This document shows positions 57,054 through 64,000 of a DNA stretch of 64,000 nt, piece after piece; the first letter of the stretch is position 1; each line of letters starts with the position of its first letter. The notes beneath the pieces were generated by a model. The model worked only from the letters and a program-made list of their open reading frames with translations, made no database searches and was not told where the DNA came from. Both the position numbers and the translations under genes were made by a program. The DNA lies in contig NZ_JAKUKA010000001.1 of assembly GCF_023156195.1 (NCBI RefSeq), positions 5,642,001 through 5,706,000 on the forward strand, given 5' to 3'. Source of the DNA: Chitinophaga sedimenti. Lineage in GTDB: Bacteria > Bacteroidota > Bacteroidia > Chitinophagales > Chitinophagaceae.

Positions 57054-59711
57054 TTACCGTATGAGCGTGACCGTTCCACTTCGAGAAAAATCTTCCCCGA
57101 GGTAATCTTTCGCTTTCACCATCCACACATACACACCCACATCCTGCGGCCGTCCGTTAATGGTGCCGTCCCATCCCTTGCCAGTGATGTTGCTGCTGTA
57201 CACGAGTTCGCCCCAGCGATTAAAAATCCGGAAGTATTCAATAGATGCAATACCTGCGGAAATCGGGCGCACCCAATCGTTCACACCGTCGTTATTCGGT
57301 GTAAAACCCGTGGGCACGAATACAGCAGGCAGCGTAGAATATACTTTTACGCGCATATACGCAGAGTCTACACAACCAGCTTCGTTGAGTACATATAGTT
57401 TGTAATTGATGTTCGGCGATGGTGCATTATATACCGCCTGCGGATTGGGAATATTGGTAGCAGAAAGATTAGTGCCCGGGACCCATTGGTATTGGATACC
57501 GCCACTCGCATTAAATTGTAAAGGCTGGCCAATAACCACGGAGGTATCGTTACCGGCAAAGGCACGGATTCTTGGCAGCATCGTTACGCGCACCGTATCC
57601 GTACCGGGCTTGGGGCACCCTTGCGTATCGTAGGCATATAGCACATAATCGGTAATGGATGCACTCGGCCTGGATACCGGGTCCAAGGTGCCGGCGCTGC
57701 TTAAGGTGCCGGCCGGTGTCCATACGAATGAATTGCCCACAATGGTGGCGTGCAGTTGCGCGGTGGCATCGTAACAGATCATGGCGTCGCGGCCGGCATT
57801 CGCAACCGGATATGGTACGGCGCGTACTGTCACCTGGTCGGTGGCGGTGCAGCCGCTGATAGCGGCGGTTACACTGTACGTGGTAGTTGTCGGCGTAGTA
57901 GCGGCCGGGCTTTTGACCGAGCCGTCGCTCACCTGTTCGGCGGGTGTCCACGTAAAACGCAAGCCATCAGAAATAGTATGCAGGATGATGTTATCACCTG
58001 CGCAGATCGTTGTGTCGGCGCGCGTCCGGAGCGTGACGAAAGGCACCGTGCGGATTAATACAGAATCTGTATTGATACAACCATCATTGTTTAACGATAC
58101 AAAATATTTGGTGGTGTTAACCGGTGATACGGATGGTGTGGCGGTATTGGCTGCGGTCATGTTCGCCGAAGGTGTCCAGCTAAAAACGCCGGTACCGGTT
58201 GCACTAAGTTGCAATTGGTCTGGCGGACAAATCAGCGTATCTCTATAAGCCAGACTGATGGCAGGTTTGTCGAGCACTGTGAAAGGCGCTTCCAAGGTAT
58301 CCGGGCAACCCACTGTATTGCCTACGATCAATCGTACTGTTTTAGTACCGATACTGGGATACGTATAGTTGGTATTTTGTGCCCCGGATATATCATTAAA
58401 TACAAAGCTCTCTCCAAAATCCCAGTTCCAGGAATTTACCGTTCCGTATACCGTGGTGGTAAGATCTGTGAAGGTCGATGGTCTGTTAAAGCAGCTGCCG
58501 CCCACGGTAAAGTCCGGCTCGAAGCCGGGGTAAACGCGTGCTGTAGCAGTGGTGCTGTCCGGACAGGTTTGCCCGCGGTTGATCACGAGTTTAATGGTGT
58601 AAGTGCCCGCCGTTGCAAAGGTATGTTGCGCCACCGGGTCGGTGCCAGCGTAAACGATGTTGGACAAAGCATCCGAAAATTCCCAGTTGTAGGTGCTGAT
58701 CAGCGGGCTGGTAGAGCGGTTGTCCACCGCGAGCGTTTGGGTATTACCGCAAAGCATATATTCCGGCAGCAAAGTGGCCGCCGCAATAGTACAGGAAGTA
58801 ATATTCAGCTGCAGATCCTTGCGCTGCGTGGCTATGGTAACGCCGTTGCGGATTTCCTGGACGCAAACTGTTACTACATAAATGCCTACGTCCGGCGCAA
58901 TGCCGGTTATTAAACCTGTATTGGGATCTATTTTGACATTGGAGCCGAGTGGGAGAGAGCCGCTGAAGTTACCGCCATACGGTACGCCGTCGTACGGTGG
59001 TTGAAGCGCGGGTTGTGAATTACCGCCGGCGCCACCGCCTCCTCCACCACCGCCACCACCACCGCCGCGTAAGCCGGTTGTCTGGTAAGCATCGCAGAAA
59101 GAATAGAGTAATTGATCGGTGGCGTCCGGATCTGACGCGCCAAAGCTGTAACTGAAAGAGTTGTTGGCACATACCACCACCAGGTCGCTGCCCACGAATC
59201 GTGCGCTGTTATTGCGTGGATTGTCGGCACCTGCCTGTGTACCCGGAATTTCCGCGGTATAAGTCGCGCCTATCTGGCTGTAGCCCGGCGTAAGGTTATT
59301 GATACCGGCTATACGAAATGTTACCTGCGAAGCGATCAGGTAGCCTTCTACATTACCCGCCAGCGTGAGGTCAAATTCATAATAGGCTACCTGGTAACAG
59401 ATTAATGGCGGGTTGGTGATACAGGGATCGGTGCTGAGGTAACTGAGATTTTCCTCGCGGTTCTTGCGTACCGATTCATCCATAACCCGCGCATTGGTGC
59501 CACGGTTAAACACACTCACGTACATCGGGTCGGGGAATTCGCGTACGGGAGCGCCGCAGCGTTTAAACAGTTTCACGGTAAATGCGTAGGTATAGTTGCC
59601 GTTAGACACGTTCTTCAGTGTATAAAACATTTCCCCGCCGGTGATATGATCGGCGCGTGCAATGTTTATGCTGCTGATGTACAGGAGTATCAGGAATAAT
59701 AGACGCTTCAT
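57054..59711 (-). CDS. large exported PKD/Ig-like protein with type B C-terminal sorting domain
   Basis: An intact 885-residue protein. It has a signal peptide (MKRLLFLILLYISSINIARA), an N-terminal beta domain (DHITGGEMFYTLKN), and a Gly-only run of about 12 residues near position 217. PKD-like repeats follow (YNWEFSDALSNIVYAGTDPV; WNWDFGESFVFNDISGAQNT), then about four Ig-like repeats with TTICAGDN- and LICPPDQ-type beginnings. The C-terminal 90 residues are a gliding-motility (type B) CTD: VFVPTGFTPNNDGVNDWVRP, FRIFNRWGELVYSS, GKGWDGTINGRPQDVGVYVW and VTLIR. It is exported by the type IX system to the surface. The ligand is unknown. It appears to be chromosomal, not ICE cargo. Confidence 0.88.
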   Translation of the reverse strand: MKRLLFLILLYISSINIARADHITGGEMFYTLKNVSNGNYTYAFTVKLFKRCGAPVREFPDPMYVSVFNRGTNARVMDESVRKNREENLSYLSTDPCITNPPLICYQVAYYEFDLTLAGNVEGYLIASQVTFRIAGINNLTPGYSQIGATYTAEIPGTQAGADNPRNNSARFVGSDLVVVCANNSFSYSFGASDPDATDQLLYSFCDAYQTTGLRGGGGGGGGGGGGAGGNSQPALQPPYDGVPYGGNFSGSLPLGSNVKIDPNTGLITGIAPDVGIYVVTVCVQEIRNGVTIATQRKDLQLNITSCTIAAATLLPEYMLCGNTQTLAVDNRSTSPLISTYNWEFSDALSNIVYAGTDPVAQHTFATAGTYTIKLVINRGQTCPDSTTATARVYPGFEPDFTVGGSCFNRPSTFTDLTTTVYGTVNSWNWDFGESFVFNDISGAQNTNYTYPSIGTKTVRLIVGNTVGCPDTLEAPFTVLDKPAISLAYRDTLICPPDQLQLSATGTGVFSWTPSANMTAANTATPSVSPVNTTKYFVSLNNDGCINTDSVLIRTVPFVTLRTRADTTICAGDNIILHTISDGLRFTWTPAEQVSDGSVKSPAATTPTTTTYSVTAAISGCTATDQVTVRAVPYPVANAGRDAMICYDATAQLHATIVGNSFVWTPAGTLSSAGTLDPVSRPSASITDYVLYAYDTQGCPKPGTDTVRVTMLPRIRAFAGNDTSVVIGQPLQFNASGGIQYQWVPGTNLSATNIPNPQAVYNAPSPNINYKLYVLNEAGCVDSAYMRVKVYSTLPAVFVPTGFTPNNDGVNDWVRPISAGIASIEYFRIFNRWGELVYSSNITGKGWDGTINGRPQDVGVYVWMVKAKDYLGEDFSRSGTVTLIR

Positions 59712-59873
59712 GCTAATGGTTGAATCTACATAGATGCGCTGTCCGCCGTGTGTTACTGTCCTTTTTGCGCTTTATGTAAATGTAAGATAGAATAACGACA
59801 AGTTAAGCGCGTCGGTTGCCTCGTACAACCGCAAGTCGATAGATCGGGAAAATTTAACGGCCAGTCCCCTCAT

Positions 59874-60917
59874 TTAAGAACAGATGGCCAATGCGGCGGA
59901 AGACCCGCGCACGCATAGTTCTGCTGGTAGTACCAATGTGCGGTATTCCTTAACAGGGCGTTTGCTTTCAATGAGTTCGATCAGCAGCTTAGCCGCGGCG
60001 GCGCCCATTTCAAAGGCCGACTGCTTCACGGTTGTGAGCGGAGGATCAATGAGTTCCGGCGATGCGAAGTTGGAAAAGCCCGCCAGTGCAATTTGCTCGG
60101 GGATACGAATATGCCTTCTACGCAACAGGGTACAGGCCAGCATCGTCAGCCTGTCGGACGCCGCAAACACTGCATCCGGCGGCTCCGGAAGCGCCATCAG
60201 CTCGTCGAGCGCGGTAGCTACTTCTGCTTCCAGCATACCGCCGTGATCACAATACTTTACATATGCTTCATCGGCGGCCAGCCCCGCGTCGGAAAGCGCC
60301 TGGCGGTAACCATGCAGTCGCTCGCGGGTAATGGAAAGATACGGCGCGCTCGTCAGGTGCGCGATACGCCGCCGCCCGTTGCGCAGCAGGTGCGTTACAG
60401 CCGCATGTGCCCCGCCGTAATTGTCGCTCGTAATTTTATGCGCCTGCATATCGGCCGGCACCCGGTCGAAAAATACCATGGGCAGGCCTTGTTCCTGCAT
60501 CTGTTTAAAATGAGATATATCCTGCGTTTCGGCCGAAAGGGATACCAGCAATCCGTCGATAGACCGCCAGGTAAGGTTTTGCAGGTTCTTTAATTCTTTT
60601 CCGTAAGATTCGAAGTTCTGGGTAATGATAGCCAGGTAGTCTTTTTCATGCGCTATGGCTTCAATGCCGCTGATTACTTCTGCATAAAAACTGTTGGGAA
60701 TAGAACAAAGGGCTACCCCAATGCAGCGCCCGTTTTTGTTCTTCAGGCTCTGCGCCACCAGGTTAGGGCGGTAGTGATGCTCCGCCGCATAGTCTTTAAC
60801 CAGTTGCTGCGTAGCCTCACTGATCTTATAACTGCCCTTTAATGCCCGCGATACGGTGGACAAAGAAAGATTCAAGGCTTTGGCAATATCCTTTATGGTG
60901 ATGCTCGCAGATTTCAT
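59874..60917 (-). CDS. LacI-family transcriptional regulator
   Basis: A 347-residue intact protein. The N-terminal helix-turn-helix is ITIKDIAKALNLSLSTVSRA, followed by the hinge and the periplasmic-binding-like sensor domain (RCIGVALCSIPNSFYAEVIS, IAGFSNFASPELIDPPLTTV near the end). It is divergent from the second LacI gene at 61036 and shares the operator region. The effector sugar cannot be read. It probably regulates itself and neighbouring sugar genes. Confidence 0.9.
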   Translation of the reverse strand: MKSASITIKDIAKALNLSLSTVSRALKGSYKISEATQQLVKDYAAEHHYRPNLVAQSLKNKNGRCIGVALCSIPNSFYAEVISGIEAIAHEKDYLAIITQNFESYGKELKNLQNLTWRSIDGLLVSLSAETQDISHFKQMQEQGLPMVFFDRVPADMQAHKITSDNYGGAHAAVTHLLRNGRRRIAHLTSAPYLSITRERLHGYRQALSDAGLAADEAYVKYCDHGGMLEAEVATALDELMALPEPPDAVFAASDRLTMLACTLLRRRHIRIPEQIALAGFSNFASPELIDPPLTTVKQSAFEMGAAAAKLLIELIESKRPVKEYRTLVLPAELCVRGSSAALAICS

Positions 60918-60965
60918 AACGCGCCGTGGCTGACACTATGAATGTACGTTTTTTTGAGATTTTGT

Positions 60966-60977
60966 GCAAACGTTTGC
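60966..60977. promoter_or_regulatory. LacI-type operator GCAAACGTTTGC between divergent lacI genes
   Basis: GCAAACGTTTGC within TGTGCAAACGTTTGCCC is a perfect palindrome with the central CG of LacI-family operators (TGnAAnCGnTTnCA pattern). It lies 49 bp upstream of the minus-strand lacI and 59 bp upstream of the plus-strand lacI, so either or both products may bind it. Confidence 0.7.
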
Positions 60978-61035
60978 CCAAATAAATATCCGCCACAGTA
61001 AAGGTTTTGAGAATTAATAGCTTAATTTTTCTGGA

Positions 61036-62050
61036 GTGAAGAAGAAGATTTCCATATACGATATTGCCCGCGAGATGAATGTGTCGTCCGCCACGGTTTC
61101 CTATGTATTGAATGGCAAGGCCGCGGAGAAGCGCATCAGTAAAACGCTGGAGCAGCGCATCATGGCCTATGCGAGGGAAGTGGACTATCGTCCCAATATG
61201 ATCGCCAAAAGTTTGCGCACCGGAAAAACCCGCACTATTGGCATGCTGGTGGAAGATGTAGCCGACCCGTTCTTCGGCAACGCCGCCCGTATTATGGAAG
61301 GTATTGCCCGACAACTGGGCTACCAGCTGCTGTTTGCCAGTACGGACAATAATCCCGCCGTAGCACGTGGGCTGCTCGACGTATTCCGTGGTGCGCAGGC
61401 CGATGGTTATATCATCGCGCCACCGCCCGGGCTGGAGCAGGATGTGCAGGCCTTACAGGAAGATGGCCTTCCGGTGGTGCTGTTCGACCGTTATTTTGTT
61501 GGGATTCCTACCACTAATGTGGTGGCCGACAATTTTGGCGGCGCGTACAAGGCTACCCGGCACCTGCAGCATAATGGGCATCGCCGCATTGCGCTGGTTA
61601 CGGCAGAATCCGGCCAGGTACAGATGGGCGACCGGCTCCGTGGCTATATCCAGGCCATGGAAGAGGAGGACCTGCCCATTCTTACATTTAACGCTTCTAC
61701 TTTCCCCGGAATAAAATCCGCAATTTCCTGAAACAGCAGCCCGACCTCGACGCCGTGCTGTTTACCACCAGTTACCTCACCCTCGCCGGCCTGGAAGCGA
61801 TGGCCGATCTTCAATTACGCGCCCCGGACGACTTTGCCGTGGTAAGTTTCGACGATCACCCGCATTTCCAGTTTTTTCGCCTGCTATTACTGCCGTGGCG
61901 CAGCCGGTGCAGACCATCGCAGAAGCAGTAATCCGGCAGCTTATCGCCTGCCTGGAAAAGGGCGAGCCCACGGATAAAACCACGACCATCCTGCCTGTAT
62001 CGCTGGTGGTGCGTGCATCTTCGGCAGCAGTGCCGGTGTTGCGTCCGTAA
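61036..62050 (+). CDS. LacI-family transcriptional regulator (two frameshifts)
   Basis: The helix-turn-helix is MKKKISIYDIAREMNVSSAT and VSYVLNGKAAEKRISK; the sensor domain follows (TIGMLVEDVADPFFGNAARI). Frameshifts occur at an A4 run near 61710 (one A more gives GIKIRNFLKQQPDLDAVLFT) and a T6 run near 61872 (one T more gives FQFFSPAITAVAQPVQTIAE). Repaired length is about 338 aa. It begins with GTG or ATG near 61036 (GTG reads as M here). The ROK kinase gene follows 15 bp later, which suggests that it senses a sugar or sugar phosphate used by that enzyme. Confidence 0.85.
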
Positions 62051-62065
62051 TGTGTATATTACAGG

Positions 62066-62950
62066 ATGCAAACTCACGATCAGCAGATTTTAGGCATCGA
62101 TATCGGTGGCTCGCACATTACGGCGGGCATGGTAAATATTCAGTCGTACCGCCCGGACGAAAGCACAATGGTACGCCTTCGGGTTGATAGCCACGCGCCG
62201 GCAGCCGAGATTATGGCTACCTGGTCGCAGGCGGTCCGCGAGGTGTGGCAAAAGGCGGGTATTGCTTCTTCCCGGATTGGTATTGCGATGCCCGGGCCCT
62301 TTGATTATCAGAAGGGTATCAGCCTGATTGCCAAAGAATTTCATAAGTATGAAGCCCTTTATAAACTTCCCGTTGGCGATATGCTGGCGGAAGCGGCAGG
62401 CATTCCATCCACCTATATATTAATGCGCAACGACGCGGAAGCATTTCTCGAAGGCGAGGTGCTGAGCGGTGCGGCTAAAGGTTTTAATCCCGCCATTGGC
62501 ATTACCACGGGTACGGGGATTGGCTCTGCACGCAGCCGCAATGGTGTTACCAGCGATGCGGAACTGAGCGTAACTCCCTACCTGGACGGGATGGCCGAGG
62601 ATTATACTTCTATCCGTTTCTTTTTGGGAAGATATAAGGAGTTAACCGGTAAAATAGCCACCGATGTGCGCGCTATCGCCGATGCAGTGGGCACCGACCC
62701 CGCGGCCACACAGGTGTTCGAAGAATTCGAGCAGCACCTAGGCGTATTTCTACGTCATTTTATACAGTTGGACCGTCCGCAGGTATTAGTCGTAGGGGGC
62801 AATATTGCCAATGCTTTGCCAATTTTCGAGGCGGGGTTACGGCGCGAAGTGGGCGAATTGTTTAATGGCGTGGAGTTGCGCAAAGCTGCGTTGGGCGAAG
62901 CTGCGGCATTGATCGGCGGGGCCTGCTGCTGGCATTACGCCGCGCAGTAA
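62066..62950 (+). CDS. ROK-family sugar kinase (glucokinase-like)
   Basis: A 294-residue intact protein. The ATP-binding phosphate-1 motif is ILGIDIGGSHITAGMV near the start. The middle contains a catalytic region MRNDAEAFLEGEVLSGAAKG and the ITTGTGIGSARS loop. The ROK zinc-binding CxCGxxGC motif is not seen, so it is a kinase rather than a classical ROK repressor. It phosphorylates a hexose or acetylated sugar; which one is not clear. It lies in one transcription direction with the LacI gene and the VOC protein. Confidence 0.88.
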   Translation: MQTHDQQILGIDIGGSHITAGMVNIQSYRPDESTMVRLRVDSHAPAAEIMATWSQAVREVWQKAGIASSRIGIAMPGPFDYQKGISLIAKEFHKYEALYKLPVGDMLAEAAGIPSTYILMRNDAEAFLEGEVLSGAAKGFNPAIGITTGTGIGSARSRNGVTSDAELSVTPYLDGMAEDYTSIRFFLGRYKELTGKIATDVRAIADAVGTDPAATQVFEEFEQHLGVFLRHFIQLDRPQVLVVGGNIANALPIFEAGLRREVGELFNGVELRKAALGEAAALIGGACCWHYAAQ

Positions 62951-62980
62951 ATTGTTGTAAATTGCCGTAAATCGTATATT

Positions 62981-63393
62981 ATGGCAACTCAACAAATCAT
63001 CCCCTACATTACTTACAACGGACAGTGCGAAGAACGCTGGAGTTTTACAAGAGTGTTTTCGGCGGTACTGTCGAAATTGTGACCCGTTACGATAACCCGG
63101 CGATGAATGCCCCGGAGGAGTATCGTAATAAGATCCTGCACGCGCGTTTCCATAATGATACGATAACCATCTTCGCGAGCGATATCATGCCCGGCAAAAC
63201 TGCCCATGGTACCAGTGCCGATGTTGCCCTTTCGCTTTCCTACGCTACACCCGAAGAAGGGCAGAGGATTTTTGACGCATTGTCTGCCGGAGGGCATGTA
63301 CATATTCCCTTTAAAAAACAGTTCTGGGGTGATTACCATGGTAACTTCACTGACAAATATGGAATTAGGTGGATGTTGAATACGGCGAATTGA
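62981..63393 (+). CDS. VOC/PhnB-like protein (frameshifted)
   Basis: The start at ATG 62981 gives MATQQIIPYITYNGQCEE; one added base near 63035 joins it to LEFYKSVFGGTVEIVTRYDN. The body (NKILHARFHNDTITIFASDI; SLSYATPEEGQRIFDALSAG; FWGDYHGNFTDKYGIRWML) is the typical PhnB-like glyoxalase/bleomycin resistance fold of about 137 aa. Its substrate is unknown. It overlaps nothing and lies 30 bp after the ROK gene. Confidence 0.82.
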
Positions 63394-63401
63394 TTTCTAA
63401 T

Positions 63402-63995
63402 ATGATCATGGAAAAACTCAACCTGCTGCCTTTCCAGGGAGAAGCCTATTTATTTCCCCAATGCTTTAGTCGGCCCGAAAGCAACGACTATTTCATCCGT
63501 CTGCAGCAGGAAACTCAGTGGAAACAGGAGCCGATCAAAATATTCGGGAAAGAGGTGATGCAACCGCGGCTCACTGCCTGGTACGGAGATACCGATAAAA
63601 GCTACACCTATTCCGGCATTACTATGCAACCGCAGGCCTGGAATCCGGTATTGACGGCCATCAAATCAACTATAGAAAAGGTAGCGGAGGCGCAATTTAC
63701 CAGTGCCCTCCTTAATTATTACCGCGACGGACAGGATAGTATGGGCTGGCACCGGGATAATGAAAAACAGTTGGGTGTAAACCCGGTAATCGCATCGGTG
63801 AGTTTTGGTGCGCCGCGCATTTTCAAGCTGCGTCATTATGAAAAGAAAACGCCCGTCATCAATATAGAGCTGACGCATGGCAGCCTGTTACTGATGACGG
63901 GCGCAACCCAGCATTACTGGGAGCATGCGCTGCCCAAAACAGCGCGGGTAAAGGAGGGCAGGATCAACCTGACCTTTAGAAAAATAATTTTTTAG
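63402..63995 (+). CDS. AlkB-like 2OG-Fe(II) dioxygenase
   Basis: A 197-residue protein; I take ATG 63402 (MIMEKLNLLPFQG), or the ATG two codons later. It shows the AlkB pattern LLNYYRDGQDSMGWHRDNEK with H-x-D, the second His in GATQHYWEHALPK, and the Arg pair in RINLTFRKI that binds 2-oxoglutarate. It probably repairs alkylated nucleic acid bases. The gene starts 8 bp after the VOC stop. Confidence 0.9.
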   Translation: MIMEKLNLLPFQGEAYLFPQCFSRPESNDYFIRLQQETQWKQEPIKIFGKEVMQPRLTAWYGDTDKSYTYSGITMQPQAWNPVLTAIKSTIEKVAEAQFTSALLNYYRDGQDSMGWHRDNEKQLGVNPVIASVSFGAPRIFKLRHYEKKTPVINIELTHGSLLLMTGATQHYWEHALPKTARVKEGRINLTFRKIIF

Positions 63996-64000
63996 ACCAG

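Noticed and set aside
57159..59230. Several long frames antisense or out of frame with the adhesin-like gene
   Set aside because: They are shadows of the intact 885-codon reading and have no independent motifs.
1..64000. CRISPR array
   Set aside because: No regularly spaced direct repeats with spacers were seen.
1..64000. Insertion sequences with transposase genes
   Set aside because: No DDE or HUH transposase reading was found; mobility genes here are the ICE recombinases and relaxase.
1..64000. Interpretation of frameshifts as programmed recoding
   Set aside because: They occur in unrelated genes and mostly in homopolymers without slippery-site plus stem-loop organisation; sequencing error is simpler.

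Overview
The window looks like a piece of a Bacteroidota chromosome, most probably from the Chitinophaga/Sphingobacteria side of the phylum. The reasons are a SusC/SusD TonB system with an FecR anti-sigma factor and ECF sigma factor, a Bacteroidetes-type Tra conjugation set, a protein with a type B (gliding-motility type) C-terminal sorting domain, and promoter-like sequences of the TTTG/TAnnTTTG type. About the first 56.8 kb is an integrative and conjugative element (ICE). Its left end lies outside the window. Its right end appears to lie beside a tRNA-Glu gene at 56846-56920, after which ordinary chromosomal genes follow.

Layout. (1) 1-16.6 kb, minus strand: the transfer operon, transcribed from right to left as RteC-like regulator, traE, traF, traG (VirB4-type ATPase), two lipoproteins, three TraI-like secreted helical proteins, traJ, traK, traL, traM, traN and tail genes. 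(2) 17.1-22.4 kb, plus strand: an AraC regulator, then six diverged copies of a small exported two-cysteine protein wrapped around a LanKC-like kinase (lyase-like N-terminus plus kinase, no LanC cyclase) and a MauE/DoxX-type redox membrane protein. (3) 22.4-32.2 kb, minus strand: TlpA-like thioredoxin, SusD, SusC, an FecR with a triplicated N-terminal module, and an ECF sigma factor. It converges on region 2 at a shared bidirectional terminator. (4) 33.1-34.7 kb: a second sigma factor and a DUF3738-like protein. (5) 35.2-39.3 kb: coupling protein, relaxase, relaxosome protein and an oriT-like hairpin region. (6) 40.7-54 kb: an accessory/defence island with a cytosine DNA methyltransferase carrying a long same-strand overlapping ORF, a DUF4240 protein, a nitrilase-like plus SMC/Rad50-like ATPase pair, a secreted papain/NlpC-like lipoprotein with a small partner, and a DUF4365 nuclease-like protein. 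(7) 54.8-56.8 kb: a catalytically dead short serine recombinase followed by a full-length large serine recombinase, the likely integrase. (8) 56.8-64 kb: tRNA-Glu, the type B CTD adhesin-like protein, divergent LacI regulators sharing an operator, a ROK kinase, a VOC protein and an AlkB-like dioxygenase.

The most novel-looking material is the kinase / two-Cys-protein / MauE / TlpA / SusCD block (18.3-32.2 kb), which could be a peptide-modification or redox-linked export module. The nitrilase plus SMC-like ATPase operon (44.1-48.9 kb) is a candidate defence system.

Caution: roughly 25-30 genes are broken by single-base frameshifts. Most of those I checked are repaired by one base in a homopolymer run, and they also hit chromosomal genes outside the ICE. 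I therefore treat most of them as probable sequencing indels and annotate the reconstructed genes. All functional calls come from reading the sequence, and none was confirmed by a database search.
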